64,000 bases of DNA. It comes from Flaveria trinervia (Eukaryota > Streptophyta > Magnoliopsida > Asterales > Asteraceae). A program made the translations under genes and the position numbers. Each line of letters begins with the position of its first letter. The first letter of the stretch is position 1. The stretch is taken from the NCBI GenBank assembly GCA_025506515.1, contig CM046452.1, positions 41,615,874 to 41,679,873 on the forward strand, written 5' to 3'. Below the pieces are notes generated by a model. It searched no databases, had not been told where the DNA came from, and was given only the letters and a program-made list of their open reading frames with translations. This document shows positions 11,207-23,091 of this stretch, piece after piece.

Positions 11207-11405
11207 TCTAGACTAATATTCACTAATTACACTTAACCTTCTAGACTTAGGCTAATTAATACAAAATTAGATATTAAGCATAAAAATGACTAAACACAAG
11301 ATAAAATATATTTTGTTCACACAAAATATATTTATTACAATAAAGCTCCTAGTCATTTAAATCTTCAATCTCTCGTCTCGATTCCACATTTTGAATGTGT
11401 CGGGT

Positions 11406-11448
11406 TTGACTTTTGTTGACTTTGACAGTGACGTTGACTTTTGTTGAC
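11406..11448 (+). promoter_or_regulatory. W-box cluster in U3 of LTR K
   Basis: Five TTGAC cores lie within 43 bp (11406, 11416, 11422, 11434, 11444), plus one TGACG element at 11429. TTGAC is the core bound by WRKY factors and TGACG the core of TGA/as-1 elements. All sit upstream of the LTR TATA box, so they are in promoter position for this element. Confidence 0.55.
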
Positions 11449-11492
11449 TTTAACTGTGTTGATAATATAAACTATCTTTTACAGCTCCAACA

Positions 11493-12690
11493 ATACTCCC
11501 CCTTAGTTTATCATTATCAACGTCTTCAAAGGAAATTAGCACCGAGAAGTCAACAATAGAAAGATATTCAATTTGAATCTTTTTCAATCTGATTAGAAGG
11601 ATTATTCATTTTATAAGCTCCCCCTATTTATATGTTCCTCCTTTTCGAGTGCAAGATTTGCAAGAATATTGAAACAGCTTTTCCAAATCTCTAATATTGA
11701 GTGCTTCAGAAGATGTAGGAGGAAGATTCCTAGATCGGTATCTTCTGCAAACTTAAGGAACATGTTCTCTAATCAAGTACACTACTCAACTGATGATCGG
11801 CCATCACTTACAGCAAAAATCCAAAACATATTCTCAAACACAATCTCGACATTTCTAATTAGATCATTTCCAACAAAATAAACCCGTGTTTATCTGTGTG
11901 TGAAAAACAAGCGAACACGTGTTCGTTTGTGCGTAATTTCTGTAAAATGCATGAAAAATGATAAAATTGTAACAATATAATATGGAAGATCTGAAAGAAA
12001 TTTTGAAATGAAAATATATTATAATTTTTATTTTATTATATCATTTTTTATCTATCATTATTTTTTGTTTTTTTAAACCGAGAACTAAATCGATCATGAG
12101 ATCACATCCTCAAGATATACTTTAGCACAAAGATGAATTTCAACATCGACAAGCAATGAGATCACACTGATAACTGAATCTAATCACAGTCTTTGAATGA
12201 ATTTTGAAATTCTTAAACAGATCAATAACGATTGCTGATATGTTGGTCCACTTAAACCCATGCCTTATCTTTTTCAACAAACAAAAGATGATTCGTTAAG
12301 GTTTGATTAAATGCTTTCGAATGCTAGGACCCCACAATCATTTGGCAAAACCCCTCATCCAACCTTAGGATTTCTTGAATTTTGTAACGATCTTTACAGA
12401 GCAAGGCTTGTGCATTAGTGTGTAAGAGATTATCGACAGAATATTGCATTCTGTGATGAATTCATCATTTAGATGATTTGACACAACTTAGACCAAAATG
12501 ATGAGAGCTCCAGATCTGTACTCATGTATAACAAAAGAGATGACCATTTAATCATGTGCCGGTGAGAGCTCTAGGTCAGTGCTATCATACAACATAGGAG
12601 ATCATCACCCCAGGTGAGTACTTCCATACAGCAGAGGAGATTAGCACAAACACAAGACATATAAATACACCAGACATAGCTCAAAGATAT
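11493..12690 (-). other. 3' untranslated tail of copia element K
   Basis: Upstream of LTR K on the minus strand are a polypurine tract (11493-11504) and a second purine tract (ATAGGGGGAGCTTAT on the minus strand, near 11625). Stop-rich sequence continues beyond. Multiple purine tracts before the 3' LTR are known from Sireviruses. Between about 12480 and 12660 three diverged copies of a 50-60 bp unit share the wording GAGAGCTC and ATCTCCT. No pol domain was recognised, so assignment beyond the LTR edge is tentative. Confidence 0.4.
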
Positions 12691-12968
12691 GACATATATG
12701 ATTTGGATCATAGTGGGTGAAAGATCAATTTTCAATCCAATTTTTTCCGGGACTCAGTTTTTGTGCAGGCCAAAATGATTGCATAAATCCAGACATCCTT
12801 AAGCATGATGTTTTAATTTAAATCATTATGTTGTTATCTACTTTATTCTTCAGGCTGAGTCTACCAAGTATATCATTAAAGAATCTGTTTGTTTTCTTTA
12901 TTTGCAATTTAAAAATAAGATGCAATTCAGATAACAACATCAGTTACTATCATTTCTCATTTTAAAAC
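12691..12968. other. Junction between element K and Sirevirus B
   Basis: No coding or terminal sequence is seen. ORF3 of copy B becomes recognisable only after this point, so B is truncated on its 5' side, with no pol. Confidence 0.4.
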
Positions 12969-15791
12969 TCATACAGATTCAGCTGCCACTACTGAAGGTG
13001 CCTCAATGGACCTTCCGAATAATGGTAACATTTCTGAGACTAAATCTGCAGCAACCATGCCTCTTGATGACTCAAAATGACACATCATTAAGAAACGGAA
13101 ACTAGGGTGCCAAGAAACCACATCTGGTGGTGAGGATGAACATACTAGGTATGATACCTCATCTCCCTGTGATTCATCAAAAGAAGATGAGGGAATAATG
13201 CAACTCATCATTAAAGACCTACTTTTTAAAGTCTCAAACCTCGAGTCAAAGGTTAGGACTTTAGAGGATAGGTCTGCCACTCAACAACTTAAGATTGACA
13301 GTCTTAAGGCTCAACTAGCTGAGAAACAGATTGAGAGATCTGTTAAGCATGTACCCATTCAGGTCTCCTTGACCTCTTCTTCCAGCTCATTTACCTCTTA
13401 AGATGGTGCTACCGAAAAGGGAGAGAAAGTTCAGAGGCAAACAACTGAGGAACCACTGAGCCAAACTTCAACTTCCAAATATTCGGCTCCCATTGCAACT
13501 ATCTTTCCTGAGCCATCCCATGTTGTACTACAAATAGACCCGGGGATGTTCAGAGATATCTATAGTCTCTTATCCAAGTTCCTATTAAGATCTTCTCTAG
13601 ATCAGCCTAGCTTGATGCGGCTATGATATACTTTTGAGTAGAAGAGGTTCAAAGGTTAAGTGAACCTTCTACTATTGTTAAAGAAGTTGGTCAACCTAAG
13701 ATCCAAATAGAACCTGAGATTCAATTCAAAGGGGAAATAAGGACTGATGGCCCAACAACCAAAACAGTTAGGACAGATACTGCACTCCCTCAAACTTTGG
13801 AAGCTGAAGTCAAAGCCTCAGAATAACAAGTTGAGTCTTCCAAAGCTAAGATGGAAGTTGCGGAAAGACTGTTCGCCTTGTCCGAGGATCTAATCATCAC
13901 AGATGCAATTCTAATGTTGGGATTTGAGGTGAATAGTGAGGACTTTCTCAACCGAACCCTAGCTTAGACACCTTACTACCTCTATCACAATCTGAGCCAT
14001 CCATCCATGAACCACCAAAGTCAAGCACTTCCAAAGATGATAAAGGAAAGAAGAAAATGACTGCGGAAGAGCTTCAGGAGGACGAGAGGATTGAAAAGCT
14101 TAAAAGAAAAGGTAGACTTCCAACTAAGAATTTATTAGCTTCCAGTTCTAAAGTAGCCGCAGCCAACTAGGAGGCGGTCAACAACACAAAGAGGGTAGAG
14201 ATCATTGATAGGCTCATCAAGCTTGGAGCTGCCAATGAAGACATAATCTTGCTACAATTAGAGGAGTTAGTAGAGATAGAAAAGGTAACCAGGCTGCAGA
14301 ATGAAGAACAGAAGGAAGCAGCACGGTTGGCCTTAAAGGAGGAAAGAGAAAGAGAAAAGAGGGAAGCTGATATGCAGCTTCAGAGGGAAAGGATATCTTT
14401 CCTAACCTCCTGAGGTTTCTCTCTTCAAGAACATCTCCATATAATAATGATACAATCCATGGCTTTTCAAAAAAGAACAAGATCAACTAGATAAAGAGAG
14501 AAAGAGAGCTGCAAGAGAGAAGTTGAGGGAAAAGAAGAAGAAGCTAGGGTCACTGCGACCAAGAAGATAGGTGAGAAAGCCTGGATGAAAGTCTATCTTC
14601 GGCTCATGGCTTCTTTGGTAGGCAGGTGGGACCTATGTCTAAAAAGACACTTCAACGAATTATTAGCAAAATCAAAGCTGACATTCGTATGAGAAAAAGG
14701 AAGAGATGTACAGAAGGGTAAAGGGGATGATCTTCAAGCCAATCACTCAACCCCAACCTGAACCAATTTCCTCTTTATTCCCCATCAAAGCAGAACCCTA
14801 CACACCTGAACCTACACCATTATCCATACTTACTTCCTCACCTCAACCACCTAAACTTCCCATCCTACAACCCAAAACACTCTCCAGAATCACAACACCA
14901 CAACCTACCTAACAACCTTCCAAACCATCCTCTCAACCTTCCAAAGATCTTTCCTTAGAAGTGTTCAAGGCAATCAAGACAAAGCTCACTAATTGCACAA
15001 CCCTAAGCGACATCTCTTGTGAAGAAGACACTGTCAAACTGACTTATGTTGATGGATCTTCATTTTCCCTCATAAGAGATCAATTTCTTGATTTGTCCAG
15101 AGAAACACTAGACCATGCTGCTAGACTTCTTGGTATCAACTCTGACTCCTTAAACGATGAAGAGAAGAAGCTAAGAAGAAAGTTGGTGACTCTACTGGAT
15201 ACAAATAGAGGGGACAAGATTCCTAATCAGCCTTTTGTGCCTAGAAAGAAAATCATCCAGTGTAGGTTCAATGAAGCCTCTCACAAATTTGTTGTGGAGA
15301 GAGAGAATAGTGAAAGCAATAGGCTGAATACCTCCTCTCTACTACACTCTAGTAGATTTTACATTGTTGAGTTAGCAGAGAAACCATTCTCCAATCCCTC
15401 TAACTCCGAAACTACTACTCATATCAAAAGTCACCTTAGCAGCCTTCATCTTGTTGAGCTAACCGCAAGAGAAAAGATTGAAGAGGAGTTGAAACTGAGA
15501 GAGAAGGAAGACAAGGAAAGGTCAACCCCTAAAGGCAAAGCCTTTCTACAAATGGTGGAAGGCCCTGAATTAGAACCCATAGTTGGATGGGAGTATGACT
15601 ACAGCTCCCGTCAACTAACTCTTTTCAGAGGGTCCCAACAGACGGTGCACGTCATTCAGAGTGACAGACTAGATCTGCTGTCAAATAATGATTTGTACAA
15701 GATTCTCAGCACCAGTTCTGGGAAGAACAAAGAAACAAATAAATATCTACTTTCCCTGATGCTGAAAGTTCTAAGAAGAAGAAACAAATGA
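12969..15791 (+). pseudogene. Sirevirus B ORF3, 5'-truncated and decayed
   Basis: This is the extra ORF of a Sirevirus whose pol is missing. The start lacks the N-terminal domain seen in copies A and C. It begins in the Ser/Thr-rich linker (DSSKEDEGIMQL parallels DSSHEDEGNLRL of copy A), then a coiled coil (13200-13340). The C-terminal part is the best preserved ORF3 stretch in the window. From 14706 to TGA 15789-15791 it is open apart from one TAA (14910-14912). That part has a Pro-rich linker and three similar modules: LTYVDGSSFSLIR (near 15045), IIQCRFNEASHKFVVER (near 15255) and GWEYDYSSRQLTLFR (near 15590). The last is followed by a Lys/Arg-rich end. The function is unknown. Confidence 0.7.
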
Positions 15792-15811
15792 GGATTTGGT
15801 AGCATTAGCCT

Positions 15812-15819
15812 AGGGGGAG
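15812..15819 (+). other. Polypurine tract, Sirevirus B
   Basis: AGGGGGAG precedes the LTR start by two bases, in the same wording as copy C. Confidence 0.8.
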
Positions 15820-16288
15820 TTTGTTGTATCAAGAAGAATACTGGTGCAACCAAAACCAAATCACTTAGACTATTTTGGTGCATCTAATAAAAGACTTCCG
15901 AAGCTAAGTGTGAAACTTCCGAAGGAAATAAAGTTCTTTCGAAGACAAAGTGCAAGATTAACTTCCGAAGACAAACTCTACTTCGGAAGTCAAAGTGTTC
16001 ACTTTTGAAGATCAAGTCTGAGAAGAAAATATCAGAAGTCAACTTCCGAAGTATGAAGAAAAGAAGAAGTCCTCAAGCCTCGGGAGAAGTACTCTCTTCC
16101 GAAGTATAAGTGGCCTCAGAAGAACTTGTTCTTCCGAAGCCAACTACCCTTCGGAAGACACTACTATGAACTAGTTGACATAAGTTTGGTGTCTCTGACA
16201 CTCCGCTGCAGACCTCTGATACACTGCATGATGTTTTCTCAAAAGCCATGTAGTTGACCATACTTTATTCAATTGTTCATCTTTATTG

Positions 16289-16367
16289 CCAACTTTAGTT
16301 GGTGACAAAAGGAAAGTCATGGACATTTCATGACTACCATATCTTAGATAAGACATTATCTAAGATA
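16289..16367. repeat. Three consecutive hairpins in LTR B
   Basis: Within about 80 bp there are CCAACT...AGTTGG (near 16289) and AGTCATG...CATGACT (near 16315). The third is a perfect 12-bp stem, TATCTTAGATAA (16340-16351) with TTATCTAAGATA (16356-16367) and a 4-nt loop. LTR E retains the first and the third with a few mismatches (56259-56341). Confidence 0.75.
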
Positions 16368-16379
16368 CCTTAAACTATA

Positions 16380-18319
16380 TGTAATACCCGGTTATTTATT
16401 TATTTTGAAGCCGATGAAGGAAGAAAAAGAAATAAAGTCCAAAGTCGAAGGACCAAACTCGCTAACGAGAGAAAGTTGGGGTAGTGGGAGTATTTATGGG
16501 AGAGGGCAACCCTTACCCTCTCCCCACGCCCACCAAAATCAGCCAAAGAAGAGAGGAGAGAAAAAGAGGAAGAAAAGTTGGTTCGGGTTCGTTCGAGTGG
16601 CCAAAATTGTTGAGAAGCAAGTCAACTCAAAGATCTTCTCATCATGATCATTTGTGTGAGTTCTAAGACCTCTCCTTTAAATGTTTTGAATGATTTGGGG
16701 CTGGAAAACATCTAAAAATCAGATTTTTGAGTGTGTTCATGTTTGACCCGTTTGTGTATGTGTATGTGTGTGTATGATGTGTTTAAGTCTTGATTGTGAG
16801 CTTTTGTGTGCTTGAATGGTGTTGTGGTATGCATTCCTAAGGTCTAGGATGGTTGATTTGGGCTTAGAATGGGTTTAGATGAGTTTGGAGGTCGAAAAGG
16901 GTAGTTCGCGTTCGGCTGGAACTGCATTCTGCATCAGCTAGGGCTAGGCGAGCGACTGTAGACTGAATGGAGGCCATACGATGGAATAGGGTGCGATTGG
17001 GGTCCATTCGCACGATTAAGGTCCATTCGCACAATTGAAGGCCCAGTCGCATGGAGGTCATGCGATTGAAGGGCCAGTCGCATGGAGGTCATGCGATTGA
17101 AGGTCCAGTCGCATAAGTGCTCATCCGCATTAGTCCCCTTCGCATGATGTCCATCCACATTAGTCCATTCGCATGGTTAGGTGTTCATTCACATGAGTGT
17201 TCATCCGCATTGGTTCATTCGAATGATGTTCAGTCGCATGGAGGCCATTCGACTGAAGGGTGTCCATACGCCCGAATAGGGCTGTTGCACCCGAGGAGAA
17301 GTGTAGTTTAACTTCTGACTTTTGGGGGAAGGCGCAGATGTAAGTATTGACGTAAAGATTCCTGTAAGTTCATGTAGGGTGACGATTGAGGCCTTAGAGA
17401 GCATGTAGGGCATGATGATGATGATGTTGCATGTTTATGCATGATGCTTGTTATGTATGTATGATATTGCCCTGTATGATATGATGACTGTGCATTTTGA
17501 TGTTCCTTATTATGGTGTATGTTTATCTTTCCTGTGGTTTTACGTGATGTGATAATGAATGAAATGAAGTATTACGTAACGTAAATTGGAAGATAATGAA
17601 AAATGGAACATAATGAACGATGAAAGTAATGAAAGTCTTGCAAGTATTTGATATCGGGACACGCCATTAAAGGTGTTAGCCCAACGGTGTGCGGGTTCGC
17701 TACCTCGGGAGGATGCACATTGGGGTCCTTCTCCGTGATCGACCATTTATATAGAACCTCTACCGCTTACCCCTGGTATTGCGGCACCATGTTTAGTTGT
17801 CTATTTATAGACTTTGGCCCAATAGCCAAATAGTTTGGGGTGTAGCATACGGTATTGGTACGGAAGATATTTGATGCACAAGAAAAGAGGTAAAGATGAA
17901 TGAATGAATGAATAAGATAATAATCATATTACCTCTGTGTACATATGATGTATGATCGCATGAAAGAACATAACGGTTTTAACAAAAGAAAAGTATGTTT
18001 TATTTTATAAAACTAGAACTCACTCAGCAACGCTGACTTTGATGTGTTTCCAGTTGGCAGTAATGATTGCTAAGGATGGCACGAGGCGGCTACTCAGCTC
18101 TTTTGGGATAGCATCCATTTATTTAATGCTTTTATGATATAATGCAACAATGTATTTTGTAACTGACTGATGATGTAATTTTTGGCAAAAGTTTTTATAA
18201 TGAAATGTGATGTCATTTTTGAATGTTTCTGCTGCAATATTTTTGTAAGATAAATGAAAATGTATGTTTTATGTGCGATGATCGACCAGCTATAAGCATC
18301 CCGGGAACGGGGCCTTATA
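16380..18319 (+). mobile_element. 5' LTR of gypsy H
   Basis: It opens with TGTAATACCCGG and ends with CCTTATA, mutated from the CCTTACA of the other LTR; the length is about 1940 bp. It contains two units of a 31-bp tandem repeat (17044-17105) built on TCGCATG and CATGCGA. More CG-containing repeats of the form CATCCGCATTAG and CCATTCGCA follow. Open frames inside it are not genes. Confidence 0.85.
17044..17105 (+). repeat. 31-bp tandem repeat, two units, 5' LTR of H
   Basis: Each unit contains CAGTCGCATGGAGGTCATGC followed by GATTGAAGGGC-type sequence, so TCGCATG and CATGCGA form a palindrome in every unit. The 3' LTR has three units at 23977-24069. Confidence 0.85.
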
Positions 18320-18320
18320 A

Positions 18321-18335
18321 GTTGGTGTCAGAGCC
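18321..18335 (+). other. Primer-binding site of gypsy H
   Basis: GTTGGTGTCAGAGCC directly follows the 5' LTR. It differs by one base from TGGTATCAGAGCC, the complement of the initiator Met-tRNA 3' end used by most plant LTR elements. Confidence 0.75.
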
Positions 18336-18660
18336 AAAATTTAAGTGAAATGGGTAAATTTTCAAAATAAACTTTAACTTAAACTGAGAACGGGACAGAA
18401 TGGGAATGGGATGCCAATCTGAGTAGCTGTGTGCCATCAGGTATTTTTGTAAGTTAACCGGTTTTATGTGCACATGGTATGTGTTATGTGTTGTTTGTAG
18501 ATTTAAATACTGATGTAGTCAAGATAGGTAATGCTTGGGGTGTGAAAAGTAAAGTGGCTAATCACAACTGGCCACTGTAATTAGGGGCTTACTATACTTG
18601 ACATAAACTGAGTTGTTCCCTTGAATGACCGTGTTGGTGTTTGAATCTCTCAGTGTGCGT

Positions 18661-19601
18661 ATGATGGTCGGTGGTATATCTTCGAAAGCTTTAAGGGGTG
18701 GATGTCACGGTGCTGAACCGTGACCCAAGAGAGGGAGACCCAGAGTTAAGAAGGTGGTTCATGAGAAACCCACGACCCCTCATCCGGAGGGTGGGGATGA
18801 GAGTGCAAACCTAAGGGCCTCAGTGAAAGAGGCGGTGGTTGAAGAAGTTCATCAGGTCATGTAGATGATCTTGCCGTCTATAGTGACCGAAGTTATTAAG
18901 GTTGTACGAGAAGGGGAAAGAAATAAGAGAAATAGGTCCTCAGGAGGACAAGAGCAACCACAGCCAGAAACAGTTCTAACTGATGATGAGGAGGAGGAAG
19001 AAGAGCCAGTACAGGAGACGGCACGAGGCTGTAACTACGGGGCGTTTATGAGATGCAAGCCCCCTACTTTTGACGGTAACGGTACTGCTACAACTGCTCA
19101 CCGGTGGGTGAGGGAAATGGAGGCTGTTCTTGATATCAGCGAGTGCCGGGAGGACCAAAAGGTGAAGTTTGCTACTCATTCTTTTATGAACTCGGCTTTA
19201 CGCTGGTGGGACAATATAGTCCAAGCCGAGGGTAGCCAGGCGATAGGAAGGATGAGGTCAGAGGAGTTAAAGAAGATGGTGATTGAGGAGTTCTGCCCAG
19301 ATAGGGAGATGGATAAGATAGAGAGAGAGAGTTCCTGCAGCTGGAGGTGGGAACCATGACGCACCAGCAGTATACCACCAAATTCAATAAAATGGCATGG
19401 CTAGTGCCGGATCAGGTGACGCCTCTGTCTCCAAAGATCAAGAGGTATATTCAGGGCTTACGGGTGGATGTTCGCAGGCATATGATCGTCGCCCGACCAA
19501 GCACGTTTAGGTCGGCGGTCGATTTGGCAGGGAGGCTATATGATGACCGTGAGGTCGTGGTGACTGAAGCGAACAAGAAGGGTGGTGGTGATCAGAACTA
19601 G
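18661..19601 (+). pseudogene. Gypsy H gag (capsid region)
   Basis: The frame starts at ATG 18661 and is interrupted by a TGA near 18720 and a TAG just before 18865. A frameshift follows at about 19340. The capsid core is recognisable: PPTFDGNGTATTAHRWVREM, then ALRWWDN, then MTHQQYTTKFNKMAWLVP and GLRVDVRRHMIV. These are typical of plant chromovirus Gag, which forms the cytoplasmic particle. An acidic patch (DDEEEEEEP) precedes the core. No functional Gag can be made from this copy as it stands. Confidence 0.85.
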
Positions 19602-20543
19602 AACGGGAAAAGGTTTGGTCGGGGTAATGCCTCGACAGGTAACAAAAAGGCACGGGTGGATGACCGTCATGGGGCCACCTCGAGTGCGGGGTCAAAGAGG
19701 TGTGGCAAGTGTGGAAGGGAGCATGTGGGAGAATGTAGGATGGGATTGAATGTGTGCTTCAAATGTGGGAAGACGGGGCACACCACCAAGGATTTCCTTG
19801 TGGGCAAAATTTTTAACTATGGGGAAATTGGTCATATGAGCAAGGATTATGAGAAGCCGAGGGCTGAGGGTTCCGGGGCGAAGAGGACGGGAGGTGAAGG
19901 ACCGAGGGCGAGCGCCAGGGCATTCACTATGACACAGGAGGAAGCCAAGACAGACCCTGATGTCGTGTCTGGTACGTTTCTAGTGAACCAAACTTTAGCT
20001 TCTGTGTTATTTGATTCGGGTGTCGGTAAAAGTTTTATTTCTGATTCTTTCGGTGCTAAGCTGCCTGTTAGTAGTAGACGTGTTGATGCGCCCATTGATG
20101 TAGAAACGGCCATAGGTAAGTCTACCAGGATTTTTGAAATGATAGAGAATTGTCATGTGGAAATTGAGGGTCATAAGTTTCCTATTAGACCGTTTGTGAT
20201 GACCTTAGGAGAATTCGATTTGGTTCTTGGGATGGATTGGTTGGCGGAGTTCGAGGCGAACATTGTGTGTTGCAAGAAGATGATTCGTTTGACAGCGCCT
20301 GACGGTAGTTCAGTGATGGTTTATGGTGATCGGGTTACTACGATTCCAAAGGTGATCTCAATGGTGGTGGTGGGAAAGTGTATGAGGCGTGGATGTAGTG
20401 CCTATTTGGCTTATGTAAAGAATGTGGATACGCCAACACCACAAATATCCGATGTTCCGGTTGTGTGTGACTTTCCAGACGTATTCCCAGAAGACTTACC
20501 AGGAGTGCCACCAAACGTGAGATTGAATTTCAGATTGATCTAA
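19602..20543 (+). pseudogene. Gypsy H nucleocapsid and protease
   Basis: This continues the same frame after a TAG at 19599-19601. Two zinc-knuckle-like segments are present (CGKCGREHVGEC and CFKCGKTGHTTKDF), the second having lost its last Cys. The aspartic protease follows, with the active-site region VLFDSGVGKSFIS, where the usual DSGA or DTGA is DSGV. Later landmarks are LGMDWLAEF and CDFPDVFPEDLPG, the usual protease-RT linker of Tekay-type elements. A frameshift at about 20515 moves the reading to the RT frame. Confidence 0.85.
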
Positions 20544-21790
20544 TATCGGGTGCCCAACCTGTTGCCAAGGAACCATATTGGTTAGCTCCGACAGAGATGA
20601 AAGAGTTGATAGAGCAGTTGCAAGAGCTGCTTGATAAGGGGTTCATTAGATCGAGTATCTCTCCTTGGGGTGCTCCGGTCCTATTCATGAAGAAGAAAGA
20701 CAGAGGTATGAGGATGTGCATTGACTACCGTGAACTGAACAAGTTGACGGTAAAGAACCGATACCCTTTCCAAGGATAGATGATTTGTTTGATCAGCTCC
20801 AAGGTGCCAGTTAGTTCTCAAGAATAGATCTTCGGTCGGGCTATCATCAGCTGAAGGTGAAGGAGCAAGATATCCCTAAAACGGCTTTTCACACGCGCTA
20901 TGGTCACTACGAGTTCCTTATCATGTCTTTTGGTTTGACCAACGTGCCAGATGCTTTTATGGATTTGATGAACCGCGTGTGTCGGCCGATGTTGGATAAA
21001 TCAGTGATTGTGTTTATTGATGCTATCCTGATTTATTCGAAGAGTGAGGTTGAACATGCCGATCACATTCGTGAGGTTCTAGAGACGCTGAGGAGGGAGA
21101 AGTTGTATGCTAAATTCTCCAAGTGCGCATTCTGGTTGCATGAGGTTCAATTCTTGGGTCATGTTGTGAATCTTGACGGGATGATGGTCGACCCGGCAAA
21201 GGTGGAGGCGGTTATGCAAAGGAAGTCACCAAAGACGCCATCCGAGATTCGTAGCTTCTTGGGTTTAGCGGGCTACTATAGAAGATTCATTCAATACTTT
21301 TCCAGGATCGCTTCTCTACTGACTAAGTTGACCCGAAAAGATGTAAAGTTTATATGGGGTCAAGCTCAAGAGAAGGCGTTCGATGAACTGAAGGCGAGGT
21401 TGACTCAAGCTCTTGTTTTGTCATTACCCGATGGAAGCGAAGATCTGGTGATTTATTTCGATGCTTCCTACTCGGGTTTGGGGTGTGTGTTACTACAAAG
21501 AGTAAAGGTTATAGCCTATGCATCCTGACAGTTGAAGGTTTATGAGGTCAATTATCCTACTCATGACCAGGAGCTAGTAGACGTGGTCTTTGCACTAAAG
21601 ATTTGGAGACACTATCTCTACGGGACAAAGTGCACAATTTTCACTAACCACAAGAGCTTGAAGTACTTCTTCGAGCAAAAGATCTGAATATGAGGTAGAG
21701 ACGATGGTTGGAGCTTATAAAGAATTATGATTGTGAGATCCACTATCATCCGGGCAATGCCAATGTGGTGGCAGACACCCTTAGCCGAAA
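20544..21790 (+). pseudogene. Gypsy H reverse transcriptase and RNase H
   Basis: The RT is read in two frames, with a shift at about 20775. Landmarks are MKELIEQLQELLDKGFI, MCIDYRELNKLTVKNRYP, DLRSGYHQLKV, TRYGHYEF and MSFGLTNVPDAFM. The catalytic box, normally FIDDIL, reads FIDAIL: the second catalytic Asp is Ala (codon 21022-21024), so polymerase activity would be lost even without the frame damage. RNase H follows (DASYSGLGCVLLQ, HDQELVDVVFALKIWRHYL) with a TGA near 21526 and another shift near 21680. It ends at HPGNANVVADTLSRK. Confidence 0.9.
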
Positions 21791-23091
21791 GGAGAGACCC
21801 GAGCCGATTCGGGTGAAAGCATATCAGTTAATCATGACCTCTGATGTGATGAAGCAAGTTAAAGAGTTTCAAGATGAGGCACTGAAAGAAGATCATCTTA
21901 ACTCTGAAAGGATGAGAAGTCTGGTTGGGGAATTGGGTGAAAACACACTTGGTGTTAAAACCCGATTTGGACGGGTGTGGATTCCTCGTTTTGGGGATCA
22001 ACGGATGAAGATCATGGATGAGGCTCACAAGACTCGATACTCCACTCATCCTGGTGCCACAAAGATGTACCAAGACATGAAGAAGAATTATTAGTGGCCG
22101 GGTATGAAGCGCGGCGTGGTGGAGTATGTGAGTAAGTGCCTTACTTGTCTACAGGTGAAGGCCGAGCATCAAAATACGTATGGGAAGATCTAACCTTTGG
22201 ACATACCAGAATGGAAGTGGGAGCACATCACCATGGATTTCATTACGAAGCTGCCGCGTACTCCGAAAGGGTACGATGCCATTTGGGTGATTGTGGACCG
22301 CTTGACGAAGAGTTCTCACTTCCTACCGATCCGCGAGACATATTCATCTGAGAGGTTGGTTGATCTGTTCATCAAGGAAATTGTAACTCATCATGGTGTG
22401 CCAGTGTCTATTGTGTCTGATCGTGACACCCGGTTTACATCTAAATTCTGGAAGAAATTCCACGATGCCGTGGGGACGAGGTTACATATTAGCACGGCTT
22501 ATCATCGCCAAACTGATGGTCAATCAGAAAGGACCATTCAGACATTAGAAGACATGCTTCGGGCATGCGTAATTGATTTTGGGGGAAGTTTGGATGACCA
22601 CCTACCGTTAGCCAAATTCTCATACAACAACAGCTATCATGCTAGCATTGGCATGCCACCATATGAGATGCTATACGGTAGGAGATGCAGAACACCTGTT
22701 TGTTGGGGTGATATTGGTCAAAAGGAATTGGGCAGCGTCGAGGTAATCGAGGCTACGACTGAGAAGCTTGAGAAGATCAAAGCCTTAATGAAGGCAACCA
22801 AAGATAGGCAGAAGTCGTACGCTGACAAACAATGCAGACCGATTGAGTTCCAAGTGGGTGACGGGTTATGTTGAAGGTCTCGCTTTGGAAGGGTATCATT
22901 CGTTTCCGAAAACGGGGCAAGTTAAGCCCGAGATACATATGCCCTTTCGGAATCATTGCTCGAGTAGGAGAGGTGGCCTATAGACTGGAGCTACCAGAAG
23001 AGTTAAGAAGAATTCACCCGACATTCCATGTATCTCATATGAGGAAAAGCTTGGCAGATGAAGATATGATCGTTCCACTGGAGATATCGAA
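21791..23091 (+). pseudogene. Gypsy H integrase
   Basis: The N-terminal zinc-binding region (HKTRYSTHPGATKMY with KCLTC) is split by a TAA at 22092-22094. The catalytic core runs from about 22200 to 22870. It shows MDFITKLP, then SDRDTRFTSKFWKKFHDA, then HRQTDGQSERTIQTLEDMLR, so all three acidic residues (D, D, E) are present. A frameshift at about 22865 separates it from the C-terminal part, which includes HPTFHVSHMRKSL. Integrase would insert the cDNA copy into chromosomal DNA. Confidence 0.9.

Larger units (their letters stand above)
11038..11492 (-). mobile_element. Copia 3' LTR (element K), end uncertain
   Basis: On the minus strand TGTTGGAGCTG opens the LTR at 11492, directly after an AAGGGGGAGTAT polypurine tract. 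A TATA box (CTATAAATAG) lies at 11197-11206. A cluster of TTGAC boxes lies between the LTR start and the TATA box. The far border near 11038 is a guess, since no clean CA end was recognised in the AT-rich sequence that follows. Confidence 0.5.

Noticed and set aside
17044..17180. Possible CRISPR-like array in the gypsy LTR
   Set aside because: The units are adjacent 31-bp tandem repeats without unique spacers, in a plant retrotransposon LTR.
16405..17833. Several open frames of 60-80 codons inside the 5' LTR of gypsy H
   Set aside because: The region is LTR, the frames differ between the two LTRs, and no domain is visible.
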